In this document: piece after piece, positions 7,336 through 16,090 of the stretch
Layout of the letters: every line of letters starts with the position of its first letter
Numbering within the stretch: the first letter of the stretch is position 1
NCBI GenBank assembly: GCA_965205915.1
Contig: OZ242191.1
Coordinates: 2,232,001 to 2,296,000 of the forward strand
DNA length: 64,000 nt
From: VXMO01 sp965205915
GTDB lineage: Bacteria > Chloroflexota > Dehalococcoidia > UBA6926
Reading direction: 5' to 3'
Notes under the pieces: generated by a model
What the model saw: the letters and a program-made list of their open reading frames with translations, nothing else
What the model was told of the DNA's origin: nothing
The model's database searches: none
Translations under genes and position numbers: made by a program

Positions 7336-8616
7336 GTGACTCTCAGCAATTTCACAGCCGAGCGTTTCGGCGTTCGACCCCACTACGGCTGGGTGATCGC
7401 ATCCGTTCTTTTTGTCTGTTTCACGCTCACGGTCGGTATGCTCCAATACTCCTTCGGCGTCTTCGTGTCGCCGTTGGAGGACGAGTTCGGCTGGTCGCGG
7501 GCGGAGGTAAATATATCGCTGTCCTTTTTCGCGATGACTGGACTCCTCGCCCCGGTCGCCGGCCCCCTGCTGGACCGTTTCGGCTCATCACGCGTGATGA
7601 TGCTCTCGTATCTGCTTCTCGCGGTGAGCTTCCTGCCTCGTCCGTGGATGACTGAACTCTGGGAGTTCTACGTCCTGAACATCATCATGTACGCCGGGAT
7701 GCCTGGCGCTATCATGCTCCCCGTCGGCAAGCTCATCGGCATTTGGTTCGTAGAGGCGCGAGGCCGCGCTGTGGGCATCACCGCAATGGGCGCCAATTTC
7801 GGTGGGTTCATCTTCTCCGCACAGACAAGGACGCTAATCGATCTCACAGACTGGCGCGCCACCTATTTCATCTTCGGGTTGACGATCCTGCTGCTCATAC
7901 CGATCATCGCGCTAACCATCAGGGAAACGCCGCGGCGGAATGCGGAGCCGGAGAAGGGGACGACGGCTGCCGCCACCATTCATCAGGAGGGGCTTACTGC
8001 CCGCGAGGCGATTCGCACCAGGGCCTTTGTTCTCATCACAATCGGGTTACTGTTGGCGACAATCCCCTATCAGTCAGTCCTGACACAGGTGATTCCGCAC
8101 CTCGAGGCGGAAGGAATGAGTCCCGCGGATGCAGCATGGGTTCTGAGCGTGTTGGCAGCCTTCGGCATGGTGGGAAAGGTGCTTCTCGGTTGGCTGACGG
8201 AGAAGATCGCCGTGCGAAAGGTGTTCGTCGGCAGCGTGCTGTTTCAGGCGGCTGGCATTGTTCTCCTCATCAATGCCGGAACGTCGCCGTTGATCTGGGT
8301 GTTCGTGCTGGTCTACGGCATTTCTTTTGGCGGCATGGGATCGCTCATAACGCTCATCCCGCTGGACACTTTCGGAATACGGGCGTTCGCCACGATTTTC
8401 GGCTTGCTCAGCTTTCTCATTCTTCCAACGGCGCTCATCGGTCCGCCTCTGGTGGGGTATGCGTTCGATCAGACCGGCTCGTACGCCATTGCGTTCTATG
8501 TGATATCGGTTCTGCTCGTCGTTGGCTCCCTCGCGCTGTGGTTCGCGAAGCCACCACCCTGGCGAAAGGCCGAGTCTGAGGAAACGCCGCGAGACGTCGT
8601 TAGCGCCGCAACCTGA
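7336..8616 (+). CDS. Major facilitator superfamily transporter (monocarboxylate/oxalate-formate antiporter type)
   Basis: This is a 426-residue integral membrane protein with 12 predicted helices. Helix 1 follows HYGWVIASVLFVCFT; the loop after helix 2 holds FVSPLEDEFGWSRAEV and the segment around GPLLDRFGSSRVM carries the MFS loop 2-3 signature G-x-x-x-D-R-x-G. A second-half repeat occurs at MVGKVLLGWLTEKI. The EF-GWSR signature is typical of the monocarboxylate and oxalate/formate carrier branch. The frame is open to 7186 but the extra N-terminus is Arg-rich and unlike the family, so GTG 7336 is preferred. The substrate is unresolved, but an organic anion is likely. It converges on ispE with four bases between the stops. 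Confidence 0.85.
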   Translation: MTLSNFTAERFGVRPHYGWVIASVLFVCFTLTVGMLQYSFGVFVSPLEDEFGWSRAEVNISLSFFAMTGLLAPVAGPLLDRFGSSRVMMLSYLLLAVSFLPRPWMTELWEFYVLNIIMYAGMPGAIMLPVGKLIGIWFVEARGRAVGITAMGANFGGFIFSAQTRTLIDLTDWRATYFIFGLTILLLIPIIALTIRETPRRNAEPEKGTTAAATIHQEGLTAREAIRTRAFVLITIGLLLATIPYQSVLTQVIPHLEAEGMSPADAAWVLSVLAAFGMVGKVLLGWLTEKIAVRKVFVGSVLFQAAGIVLLINAGTSPLIWVFVLVYGISFGGMGSLITLIPLDTFGIRAFATIFGLLSFLILPTALIGPPLVGYAFDQTGSYAIAFYVISVLLVVGSLALWFAKPPPWRKAESEETPRDVVSAAT

Positions 8617-8620
8617 CCGG

Positions 8621-9523
8621 TCATCGTTCAAGCAAAATCAGAGGCCGCTCGGCCATCCCCGCGACGATCGGCGTCAGCCCCTGCGTCGTGAGCGCGGCCT
8701 GCGCGGCTTCCGCATCGGCCAGCGCTGGCAGCACGGCGTAGAGCGAGGGCCCCGCGCCGGACAGGCTAACAGTCGCACCTGCTCCGACTGCTTGCGTCAG
8801 AGCGTCTCGAAATCGACCTATGCCCGGAAAGGCGCGATCCGCCACAGCATTGAACGTGTTTGTCGTTCCGACTGCCGCCAAAATCTCGGACGCGCCCGCG
8901 CCCGACTCAAGCTGGCGGCGCAATGCCAGCGTCTTCTCGCCGTCGCTGAAGTTCGATTCATCAAGCATCCGAAACAACACGCGTGTCTTCGGCGACGGCA
9001 CAGGCACCTCAGGAATGAGGATGACGGCCCATGCCTCCGGCAAAGAGGGCAGGGCGGTTATCGTCTCCCCCCGGCCCTCAACCAGCGCCGTAGGCGACTC
9101 GCCAAGAAAGAACGGCACATCGGAGCCGACAGCCGCCGCGAGGTCCATCAGTCGGTCATGCGGCACTGCCACATTCCACAGACGCGCAAGGGCAACCAGT
9201 GCCGCGGCGCCGTCCGCGCTGCCTCCGCCAAGACCCGCCGCGACGGGGATGGACTTGCGCAACAGCAGCCGCGCGCCTTGCTCGACACCCGCCGCATCCT
9301 TAAGCAGACGCGCAGCCGTCAGCACCGTGTTATCTGAACTGTCCGCGAGTGCCGGGTCATTGCACTCAAGCGTTATCGAGCCGTCCGGGGCGGGCAGGGC
9401 AACGAGTTCGTCGGCGAGATTGATGGCCTGCATCACGGACACCAGCTCATGAAAACCGTCATCGCGCCGCCCGATGATCTCAAGGCTGAGATTGAGCTTC
9501 GCGTGTGCCGTGACGTGGATCAT
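8621..9523 (-). CDS. ispE: 4-diphosphocytidyl-2-C-methyl-D-erythritol kinase
   Basis: This 300-residue cytosolic GHMP kinase phosphorylates CDP-ME in the non-mevalonate isoprenoid pathway. The N-terminal AHAKLNLSLEIIGRRDDGFHEL is diagnostic of IspE (Lys for substrate, H-E-L after the turn); in-family ATP binding is shown by PVAAGLGGGSADGAAAL (about 92-108), and the C-terminal GHMP motif 3 by SLSGAGPSLYAVL. Length is normal. It starts inside the rsmA stop (ATGA overlap), the common rsmA-ispE order in bacteria, so the two are cotranscribed and translationally coupled. Confidence 0.96.
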   Translation of the reverse strand: MIHVTAHAKLNLSLEIIGRRDDGFHELVSVMQAINLADELVALPAPDGSITLECNDPALADSSDNTVLTAARLLKDAAGVEQGARLLLRKSIPVAAGLGGGSADGAAALVALARLWNVAVPHDRLMDLAAAVGSDVPFFLGESPTALVEGRGETITALPSLPEAWAVILIPEVPVPSPKTRVLFRMLDESNFSDGEKTLALRRQLESGAGASEILAAVGTTNTFNAVADRAFPGIGRFRDALTQAVGAGATVSLSGAGPSLYAVLPALADAEAAQAALTTQGLTPIVAGMAERPLILLER

Positions 9524-10362
9524 GCGTCGTTGCCGCCGACGTGCTCGGCGTGACGCTCAAGTTCAGCCGCGATGCGCCCCCATTCATTGATGGTCAGCGT
9601 CTCCGCGCGCCGCCTCCCATCGATGCCCCCCAATATCAAAATCCCGTCCACAACGTCCGGGGCCTCCGCCAAACCGTTCGCGAGAGAGTTCCGCAACTGT
9701 TTGCGTGGCGCGCTAAATCCGGCCCGCGCCACCTTAAAGAAGCGTGGCAACAGCTCACGCGCCACGCGAGGCTCCGCCAGCACATCCAGCCTAACCACTG
9801 CCGACTCAACGCCCGGCGCCGGCACAAAACTCCCCGGCCTAACCCGCCGCACAATCTTCACATCCGAGTAGACCTGTGTCGCCAGCGTCAAAAGGCTCGC
9901 CTTGCCCGGCGCGGCAGTCATTTGTTGAGCCACCTCACGCTGGATCATGACGACCATGCGGCGTGGCGGGTGATCGCACTCAAGAAAGAGGCGGATTGTC
10001 GGAGACGCGACATAGTAGGGCAGGTTGGCAACGACTATGTACGGTTTGCCGTCCGTCAGTCCTTCCGGGCGCTGCTGTCGAATATCGCCCTCGACGAGAG
10101 TGAGATTCTCGTTATCCGAAAGCGTCTCGCGGATGTGCGCAACCATCACAGGATCAATTTCCACGGCGACGATATGACCTGCTGCGCCTAGCAGTCTGCG
10201 CGTGAGCAGCCCGGTACCCGGCCCAACCTCAACAACGACATCGTCCGCCGAGAGCTCCGCCGCCTCGATGATGTCATCCAGCACGCCGTCGCTGACGAGC
10301 AAATGCTGCCCAAGCGCCTTGTTGAGGCGCGGACGATCAGCGCGTGCGCGGCGAGCGCTCAT
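9520..10362 (-). CDS. rsmA: 16S rRNA (adenine1518/1519-N6)-dimethyltransferase
   Basis: RsmA (KsgA) dimethylates two adjacent adenines in helix 45 of 16S rRNA late in small-subunit assembly. From the ATG at 10362 the protein has 280 residues and begins with the family-typical lead LNKALGQHLLVSDGVLDDII. SAM binding is shown by VVEVGPGTGLLTRRLL and VAVEIDP, and the catalytic motif by VANLPYYVASP (NLPY). The frame runs on to 10485, but that extension would run into the SRP RNA and has no family counterpart. It overlaps ispE by four bases. Confidence 0.96.
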   Translation of the reverse strand: MSARRARADRPRLNKALGQHLLVSDGVLDDIIEAAELSADDVVVEVGPGTGLLTRRLLGAAGHIVAVEIDPVMVAHIRETLSDNENLTLVEGDIRQQRPEGLTDGKPYIVVANLPYYVASPTIRLFLECDHPPRRMVVMIQREVAQQMTAAPGKASLLTLATQVYSDVKIVRRVRPGSFVPAPGVESAVVRLDVLAEPRVARELLPRFFKVARAGFSAPRKQLRNSLANGLAEAPDVVDGILILGGIDGRRRAETLTINEWGRIAAELERHAEHVGGNDA

Positions 10363-10461
10363 GCCGACCGAACCACGCGCCGAGAATGGAGAAAGAGGCC
10401 ATGCACCCCCCCTCGAACCGGACACCATATGGGCGAAACGACCACGCGACTCAGCCCAGGC

Positions 10462-10548
10462 GCCCCCGCGGCGCACGAAGGACATTCCTTATCGTTGCTT
10501 CCTTCCGGACCTGGCGAGGTTCAGAGGCCTTCGTCGCACGGGACCCGA
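10462..10548 (-). ncRNA. ffs: Signal recognition particle RNA, small bacterial type (4.5S)
   Basis: The minus strand contains the nearly invariant SRP apical segment CAGGTCCGGAAGGAAGCA (GGAA tetraloop and symmetric Ffh-binding loop). It is flanked by arms that pair as CGACGAAGG with CCTTCGTGCG (one bulge), then CCCG with CGGG towards the ends. Boundaries are good to about five bases. It lies about 100 bases upstream of rsmA in the same direction and may share a transcript. It scaffolds Ffh for cotranslational membrane targeting. Confidence 0.93.
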
Positions 10549-10970
10549 ACATCAACATCGCATGAGCGCCCCGCGTCATTTGGATCACAGCCCTCAAGGG
10601 GGAATTCAGCCTCGCTAGAGCGGATTGCGAGTACAGGGCACCGCTGGCTCCCCGCCTAGCATGGCCTCGGCATTAAGTATCCGTGCGCCACCCCATTCGG
10701 TCAATGCCAACCCCCCATGTCATTCCGAGCGCAGCGAGGAATCCATCGTTAAGATGGAGTGAACAAGCGCACGACTTTAGAGAGGAACGCGACTGAAAGT
10801 ATGGAAAAGACTAAGGGTTATGAATCTATACGGTTCTCAGCGGACGCCTTACCAGGACGCCTCCAAGGAAATGGACAGACGGACCCATTCAACCATCGAC
10901 GCCGATGTTTGGTACTCGCAAGCCGTGGAGATCGAAAACTGTGTAGAAATCGGGGGATTGTGGAATCGCC
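10549..10970. other. Intergenic region with a dispersed repeat and a doubtful short frame
   Basis: It contains the repeat at 10718-10743. A plus frame from 10820 includes the suggestive segment VEIENCVEIGGLWNRREWVC, which looks like the Cys-x-GG-x-W-x-C end of some secreted proteins. It runs into the LRR gene in another frame and has no clear ribosome site, so I treat it as a possible gene fragment only. Confidence 0.35.
10718..10743. repeat. Dispersed short repeat (TGTCATTCCGAGCGCAGCGA type)
   Basis: The segment starting TGTCATTCCGAGCGCAGCGA and ending GGAATC has the form of the 25-base intergenic repeats seen in many bacterial genomes. A relative with an inverted-repeat core occurs at 18176-18201. 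Only one copy of this exact form is in the window, so calling it a repeat rests on general knowledge. Confidence 0.45.
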
Positions 10971-11783
10971 GTGAATGGGTCTGCAGCGGTTCTATTGGTC
11001 GCCGCCGTCCTCCTGGTCGTCCTAACAAACGGATGCTCCGATGATTCGTCGCCTGCCTCCCCGCCAACATCAACATCTACGGCAGCGCCGTCCTCTACCG
11101 AGACTGCAACATCACGAGACCGCTCAGTCGAAATCCCAGGCGACCGCGAAACCCTTGAAATCCTCTACAGTGCCACTAACGGCGATATGTGGAGTGACAA
11201 CACGAACTGGCTGAACGACGAAGTTGCACTCGACGAATGGTTTGGCGTAGAGATGCGTGAAGGGCGTGTAATTGCTCTGGATCTCAGACTTAACTACCTA
11301 GGCGGTGAGATACCACCGGAACTGGGCAACCTTACCAACCTGGGTTATCTAGACCTCGGCCTCAACCAGTTGACCGGTGAAATACCGCCGGAACTGGGCT
11401 ACCTCACGAGCCTGAATATTCTGATTCCTTACTACAACCAATTGAGCGGTGAGATACCGCCGGAACTGGGCAACCTCGCCAACTTGGCTTCTCTAGATCT
11501 CAGATACAACCAATTGACCGGCGAGATTCCGGCCGAGCTTACCAGACTCTTCGATCTGGAGAGGCTAAACCTCGGCGGCAACCAGTTGACAGGTGAGATA
11601 CCGGTTGAACTTGCCAGCCTCTCCAAGCTGAATCAGTTGTCGCTCGGCGGGAACGAATTGAGTGCGTGCATAACCGGTGAACTGCGGGCCTTACTTAACA
11701 ATAATATCGATAAGGGTGGAATGCGGATCGGGGCGAACAACAATGATCTTGATCGACTTAGTCTGCCAGATTGCTCCACCTAG
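10971..11783 (+). CDS. Lipoprotein with plant-type leucine-rich repeats
   Basis: This 270-residue protein starts at GTG. A lipoprotein signal ends VVLTNGC (Cys 22), followed by a Ser/Thr/Pro linker to about residue 50. The next part, ETLEILYSATNGDMWSDNTN then WL...WFGVE, is the N-terminal cap seen before plant-type LRRs. About five repeats of 24 residues follow with consensus LxxLDLxxNQLTGEIPxELGNL (about 95-225). The LTGEIP motif is the hallmark of the plant-specific LRR class, in bacteria usually taken as horizontally acquired or convergent. It is exposed on the outer face of the cell and likely binds protein or glycan; the ligand is unknown. Confidence 0.82.
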   Translation: MNGSAAVLLVAAVLLVVLTNGCSDDSSPASPPTSTSTAAPSSTETATSRDRSVEIPGDRETLEILYSATNGDMWSDNTNWLNDEVALDEWFGVEMREGRVIALDLRLNYLGGEIPPELGNLTNLGYLDLGLNQLTGEIPPELGYLTSLNILIPYYNQLSGEIPPELGNLANLASLDLRYNQLTGEIPAELTRLFDLERLNLGGNQLTGEIPVELASLSKLNQLSLGGNELSACITGELRALLNNNIDKGGMRIGANNNDLDRLSLPDCST

Positions 11784-11934
11784 GCGAGGAAAGCAATCCG
11801 CTCACGCTGAGCTTGGCGAAGGGTGACCACGCCCCTCTAGATGCCGTTGATTGCGAGTCGTCCACGTCTGGCAGTACAGTACGAACGCGAACAGCAACAC
11901 TGACGATAACCGGCGGGGGCCGGGGAGGTGAACG

Positions 11935-13152
11935 ATGACAAACGGCGCCGCACAAAAGGTTCTCTGTGTCCTCTATGACGATCCGGTTCAGGGCTTTCCG
12001 CCCAACTACGCCAGGGACTCCATACCCACCCTCAGCCAATACCCGGACGGGCAATCGATGCCCTCACCCACGGCAATCGATTTTAAGCCCGGCCAACTTC
12101 TGGGCTCCGTCTCCGGCGGCCTGGGTCTTGAGAACTTTGTCACATCCCAGGGCCATCAGTTCGTCGTCACGTCCGACAAGGACAGCGCCGACTCCGTATT
12201 CGACCGCGAGATACTTGATGCCGATATCGTGATCTCCCAACCGTTCTGGCCGGCATACCTGACGGCGGAGAGGATCGCCAAAGCGCCCAACCTCAAGCTC
12301 GCAATTACCGCCGGCATCGGCTCCGACCACGTCGATCTCCAGTCCGCCATCAACCGGGACATGACCGTTGCCGAGGTCACATGGTGCAACAGCATCAGCG
12401 TCGCCGAACACGCCGTCATGCAGATGCTGGCGCTGGTGCGCGACTACCTTCCGCAGTACGGGTGGGTCATCCGGGGCGGCTGGAACATCGCCGACGCCGT
12501 GTCCCGCTCCTACGACATCGAGGGCATGGACGTTGGCGTCGTAGCCGCCGGACGCATCGGTCTCGCCGTCCTCAAGCGCATGAAGCCCTTTGACGTCAAT
12601 CTGCACTACACCGATCGCCACCGCCTGCCCCCTGAGGTGGAGCAGGAGCTTGGCGTCACGTTCCATGAGAACGTGGAGTCGCTGGTCGCGGCCTGTGATG
12701 TCGTCAGCATTCACTGCCCGCTCCATCCGGAGACCGAGCACATGTTCAACGATGAACTCATCGGCAAGATGCGGCGCGGTTCCTACCTTGTTAACACCGC
12801 CCGTGGCAAGATCTGCGACCGTGATGCGATTGCGCGCGCGCTGGAAAGTGGCCAGCTCGCCGGGTATGCCGGCGATGTGTGGTTCCCACAGCCCGCGCCC
12901 AACGACCATCCATGGCGCACGATGCCGAATCACGCGATGACGCCGCACACCTCCGGCACGTCCCTCTCCGCTCAGGCCCGCTATGCAGCAGGCGTGCGAG
13001 AGATCCTCGAGTGCTGGTTTGAAGGCCGGCCGATCCGCGAGGAATACCTCATCGTCCAAAGTGGTGGCCTTGCCGGCGCGGGCGCGCATTCCTACAGCGA
13101 GGGTGACGCGACGGGCGGTTCCGAGGAGGCGGCCCGATTCTCAACAAGCTAG
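11935..13152 (+). CDS. fdh: NAD-dependent formate dehydrogenase
   Basis: This 405-residue enzyme of the D-2-hydroxyacid dehydrogenase superfamily oxidises formate to CO2 with reduction of NAD, needing no metal or selenium. It closely follows the methylotroph enzyme: a lead VLCVLYDDPV, the substrate loop DADIVISQPFWPAYLT, active-site Asn in CNSISVAEHAVM, coenzyme-binding VAAGRIGLAV, catalytic Arg in VNTARGKICDRDA, and the His in TPHTSGTSLSAQARYAAG. The end EEYLIV...GAGAHSYSEGDATGGSEE is also preserved, which marks true FDH rather than a generic dehydrogenase. The start ATG has GGGGAGG 5-11 bases upstream. A hairpin follows at 13169-13200. Role: NADH from formate, useful for C1 oxidation. Confidence 0.95.
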   Translation: MTNGAAQKVLCVLYDDPVQGFPPNYARDSIPTLSQYPDGQSMPSPTAIDFKPGQLLGSVSGGLGLENFVTSQGHQFVVTSDKDSADSVFDREILDADIVISQPFWPAYLTAERIAKAPNLKLAITAGIGSDHVDLQSAINRDMTVAEVTWCNSISVAEHAVMQMLALVRDYLPQYGWVIRGGWNIADAVSRSYDIEGMDVGVVAAGRIGLAVLKRMKPFDVNLHYTDRHRLPPEVEQELGVTFHENVESLVAACDVVSIHCPLHPETEHMFNDELIGKMRRGSYLVNTARGKICDRDAIARALESGQLAGYAGDVWFPQPAPNDHPWRTMPNHAMTPHTSGTSLSAQARYAAGVREILECWFEGRPIREEYLIVQSGGLAGAGAHSYSEGDATGGSEEAARFSTS

Positions 13153-13168
13153 ATTGCAAGGGCCAGAC

Positions 13169-13200
13169 GGTGGGTTGGTGGAATTACCCGCCAACCCACC
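13169..13200 (+). terminator. Stem-loop after fdh
   Basis: GGTGGGTTGG at 13169-13178 pairs perfectly with CCAACCCACC at 13191-13200 around a 12-base loop, 16 bases after the fdh stop. No T-run follows, so it may stop transcription weakly or stabilise the 3' end. Confidence 0.5.
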
Positions 13201-13282
13201 CGGATCTCGCAGTTAGTTGGTAGCATCAGTTGGAGAGTGTGGGCAACAGGAAACAACAGCATCAAGAAAGGTCTCAGACACC

Positions 13283-13693
13283 GTGAACATTCACTTCATC
13301 CGCGTTACGGTTCTGTTAGTTATCCTTGTGACGGCGTTGGCCGTGCTATCCGCCTGTAGCGAGCCGGAACCGACGCCCACGCCAACACCGTTACCCACCG
13401 CAACCCCAACGCCAACTCCACTGCCCACCGCAACCCCGCCGCCTGCGTCAGGCGCGCCGCAGCTTTTGCTTGGCGAGGATATCATGGCCATGCTTCCAGC
13501 GGAAGAAGTGGAGTGTGTCCGCACAACGGTCGGCGAGGATCTGTATGCCCTGATGCTCCTGACACCCTTTACGAGCGCGCTGATTTCCGGTGACGCGGCT
13601 GCCACGTCGCCGGTGACTGCTTGCTTCTCCCCGGAGAGTCAAGCACTCATCGCGCAGGCAATAATGGCCGCGGAGGCAAACCCCTCGCAGTAA
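13283..13693 (+). CDS. Small lipoprotein with Thr-Pro linker, unknown function
   Basis: The frame opens at 13217, but the GTG at 13283 puts the signal peptide at the N-terminus: NIHFIRVTVLLVILVTALA then VLSAC (lipobox Cys about 24). A TPTPTPLPTA-type linker spans about 29-55. The remaining 80 residues are mostly helical with two cysteines (VECVRTT and VTACFSPE) that could bridge. I recognise no family. It stands alone downstream of fdh. Confidence 0.65.
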   Translation: MNIHFIRVTVLLVILVTALAVLSACSEPEPTPTPTPLPTATPTPTPLPTATPPPASGAPQLLLGEDIMAMLPAEEVECVRTTVGEDLYALMLLTPFTSALISGDAAATSPVTACFSPESQALIAQAIMAAEANPSQ

Positions 13694-14041
13694 ACCGTCG
13701 CATCTACGGGTGAGGACTTTCAGGCCCATGGCGGTGGTCTGCCGTTCTTTTGCGAATCGATTCCTGACAAGGTAAAATGGTTGCGCAAGGCTATTGTGGC
13801 CATTCTTTCCCCCGTTCTTCTCTTTCCGCTCCAACTCACCTGCTACAGCCTCGCCACATAGAGGCAGCATAGCGGGCAACGTCCTGCCTCTCGTCAGAGT
13901 TCCAACCCGCATTTGCCCCTCCTCGGTGTTATCACCGCATCCTTCTATGCGACGGTATGAAGCTCCGCTTGCCATGGTTGAGGTACAAAAAGGCTGTTAC
14001 TATTGCCATGCGATATAGAGTAGAATATAAACAATTTCGTC
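13694..14041. other. Intergenic region upstream of marR
   Basis: No frame here looks coding. The right end carries a promoter candidate and an AT-rich stretch with a TATA...TATA dyad near 14014-14030 that could be an autoregulatory operator. Confidence 0.35.
13978..14006 (+). promoter_or_regulatory. Possible promoter of the marR gene
   Basis: TTGAGG at 13978-13983, a 17-base spacer, and TATTGC at 14001-14006, about 35 bases before the GTG start. The -35 matches better than the -10. Confidence 0.35.
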
Positions 14042-14542
14042 GTGTCTGAATTGCAAGGGGGAGCTGCTATCAACGTGGATGAAAGGCAACACGGGTCTGA
14101 ACAACCATCGGAGACACTTTCGGACTACGCTGACAGTGTCAGGGCTTTGGCTCAGGCCGTGTCAAAGTCAACCGCGACAGTACTCGAAAAGTACAACATT
14201 ACCGGTATGGAGTTCACCCTCCTCAAGTCCTTCTTGGGCAGGGAAGAGTGGACCGCAAGCCAGTTGACCGATGTGCTGCCGGTCAAGGCGCCACGCATCA
14301 GCCGCCTTGTCAACGGCTTGGTTGAGAGAGGCCTCCTCAAGCGATCTATTCCCCGCCATGACCGCCGGGTTGTTGTGCTGACCCTGACTGATGAAGGCCG
14401 CGAAAGTGCTGCGGATATTCATGAGCGAGTGGACGAGTACCAATCCAGGTTGATGAGGGACATCAATGAGGATGAAAAGAAGAGATTCCTTTCAACGGCG
14501 GCCAAGATAGCGCGAAACTACGCGAGCCTCGGCAACGAGTAA
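14042..14542 (+). CDS. MarR-family transcriptional regulator
   Basis: This 166-residue winged-helix protein starts at GTG (another in-frame GTG lies at 14075). A helical dimer region precedes the DNA-binding part: ITGMEFTLLKSFLGREEWTA, then SQLTDVLPVKAPRISRLVNGL as the helix-turn-helix, and LLKRSIPRHDRRVVVLTLTD as the wing with the family DRR motif. The C-terminal helices complete the dimer interface. Ligand and targets are unknown. It lies on the same strand as the B12 importer but is separated by the riboswitch, so it is probably its own unit. Confidence 0.88.
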   Translation: MSELQGGAAINVDERQHGSEQPSETLSDYADSVRALAQAVSKSTATVLEKYNITGMEFTLLKSFLGREEWTASQLTDVLPVKAPRISRLVNGLVERGLLKRSIPRHDRRVVVLTLTDEGRESAADIHERVDEYQSRLMRDINEDEKKRFLSTAAKIARNYASLGNE

Positions 14543-14699
14543 CAGTTCCCTCCCTCATTCGGCGGATTCCGGCAAATGCCTGCTATCGCCCGGCACGTTT
14601 GTATGCGGCCACTCCGACGGGCGGCGCTCGGTCTCCGAGGGTTTGACATCCTTCGTTAGCGTCCGATACTCTCCGGTAGAAAGAGCAAGAAACCACTGC

Positions 14700-14858
14700 C
14701 CGTTCAGGTGCCCGTACCCGGGAGAATAGGGAAGGCGGTGTGAATCCGCCGCGGTAGCGCCACTGTAAGCGGGGTTGGGGCCATAAGCCCACTGTCGATG
14801 TATCGATGGGAAGGGCCGGCATAAAACCCGTACCCGCGAGCCAGGAGACCTGCCTGGA
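14700..14858 (+). promoter_or_regulatory. Cobalamin (B12) riboswitch
   Basis: The leader holds all hallmark segments in order: AGGTGCCCG, then GGGAGAATAGGGAAGGCGGT, GTGAATCCGCCGCGG, the B12 box GCCACTGTAAGCGGGG, GGGAAGGGCCGGC, and the closing GCCAGGAGACCTGCCTGG. It lies about 105 bases before the btuC-like start. It binds adenosylcobalamin or a relative and turns off the importer when B12 is plentiful. The expression platform between 14858 and 14957 is not obvious. Confidence 0.96.
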
Positions 14859-14964
14859 CGGAAGGTGACCACTCTCCGCTATCGAGAGGGTCCCTCAACG
14901 TCCGGGCATAACACCCGAGCAGAGAGAGCCAAATCCCTTCGGCGGAGTCGCTGGAGGTTTGGGC

Positions 14965-16044
14965 ATGCTGAGGGTTGCCGGGATTCCGGCGTGGGGAAGC
15001 TACAGACGCTCAGGCGTCACTACACGCCTGGCGATAGGATCTGCGGCGCTTGTGCTGGCAATCCTCACAATGGTCCTAATCTCCCTGAGTATCGGCCCGG
15101 TCAGCATCCCGGTTCGCCATGTCGCCACATCGGTAATCAGCGCCGTGGGCATTGATCTTGGCGAGGCAACGCGCACCCAGGAGCTAGTGATACTCCAGAT
15201 TCGCCTGCCGCGCATCATCGTCGGCGCAACGGTCGGCATGGGGCTTGGCGTCGCCGGGGCGACGATGCAGGGACTATTTCGCAATCCACTGGCCGATCCC
15301 GGCATCATAGGTGTTTCCGCGGGCGGAGCGCTGGGCGCAGTGATTGCAATCGCGACAGGCGCGGCCGCGCTCTCCTTCCTTGCTCTTCCGGCATTCGCAT
15401 TCGTCGGCGCGATGGTCGCCTGCCTTGTCGTCTACGCCATCTCTACTGCGGGCGGGCATTTCTCCATGGCGACGCTGCTCCTTGCCGGGATCGCCGTCAA
15501 TGCCTTTCTCGGCGCAATTGTCACCGCCATCATCATCTTGCTGCCTGATAACGGGGCGCTGCGTGAAATCCTTTTCTGGTTGGCCGGCGGCCTTGACTCC
15601 CGCGCGTGGCAACACGTCGGCATCGCCCTACCGCCGATCCTCTTGGGTATCGCCATCGCGACCATCATGGCGCGTGATCTCAATCTACTTATGCTGGGCG
15701 ACGATGAGGCGCGTTCGCTTGGCGTGAACGTCGTGCCGGTGCGACTCCTGCTGCTTGCCACGGCATCGATGGTGACGGGTATTGCCGTCGCCGTGAGTGG
15801 CACGATTGCATTCGTCGGCCTGGTAACGCCTCACGTCCTGCGACTGATCCTCGGGCCGGACAACCGAGTCCTAATACCAATGAGCGCGCTCGGTGGAGCA
15901 GTGTTTGTTGTCCTCGCCGACACGGTCGCGCGAACGGTGATTCAACCGGCGGAGTTGCGTGTTGGCATCCTCACCGCGTTCGTCGGCGCGCCGTTCTTCA
16001 TCATGCTGCTGATTCAGAATAAGGGCCGTTCCTATTCCATCTAG
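14965..16044 (+). CDS. btuC: FecCD/BtuC-type ABC permease (cobalamin importer)
   Basis: This is a 359-residue membrane protein with about 10 helices. The family motifs LRLPRIIVGATVGMGLGVAG then MQGLFRNPLADPGIIGVS, and later GTIAFVGLVTPHVLRLILG with the coupling-helix Gly, mark a FecCD permease. Start choice: GGAGG at 14953-14957 lies 7 bases before ATG 14965, while a TTG at 14959 is too close. The gene is the first after a B12 riboswitch, which argues for cobalamin or another corrinoid rather than siderophore. It is followed by the binding protein and ATPase on the same strand. Confidence 0.9.
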   Translation: MLRVAGIPAWGSYRRSGVTTRLAIGSAALVLAILTMVLISLSIGPVSIPVRHVATSVISAVGIDLGEATRTQELVILQIRLPRIIVGATVGMGLGVAGATMQGLFRNPLADPGIIGVSAGGALGAVIAIATGAAALSFLALPAFAFVGAMVACLVVYAISTAGGHFSMATLLLAGIAVNAFLGAIVTAIIILLPDNGALREILFWLAGGLDSRAWQHVGIALPPILLGIAIATIMARDLNLLMLGDDEARSLGVNVVPVRLLLLATASMVTGIAVAVSGTIAFVGLVTPHVLRLILGPDNRVLIPMSALGGAVFVVLADTVARTVIQPAELRVGILTAFVGAPFFIMLLIQNKGRSYSI

Positions 16045-16090
16045 GTCTGCGAACAAATAGCCCGAAAGACATTCAGAAAGAAGTATTGCA

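Noticed and set aside
8522..9337. Long plus-strand frame opposite ispE
   Set aside because: Arg/Gln-rich translation with no motif; ispE on the other strand is certain.
12064..13089. Long minus-strand frame (341 codons) opposite fdh
   Set aside because: It lies wholly antisense to a confidently assigned enzyme and shows no domain pattern; it follows from codon bias in GC-rich DNA.
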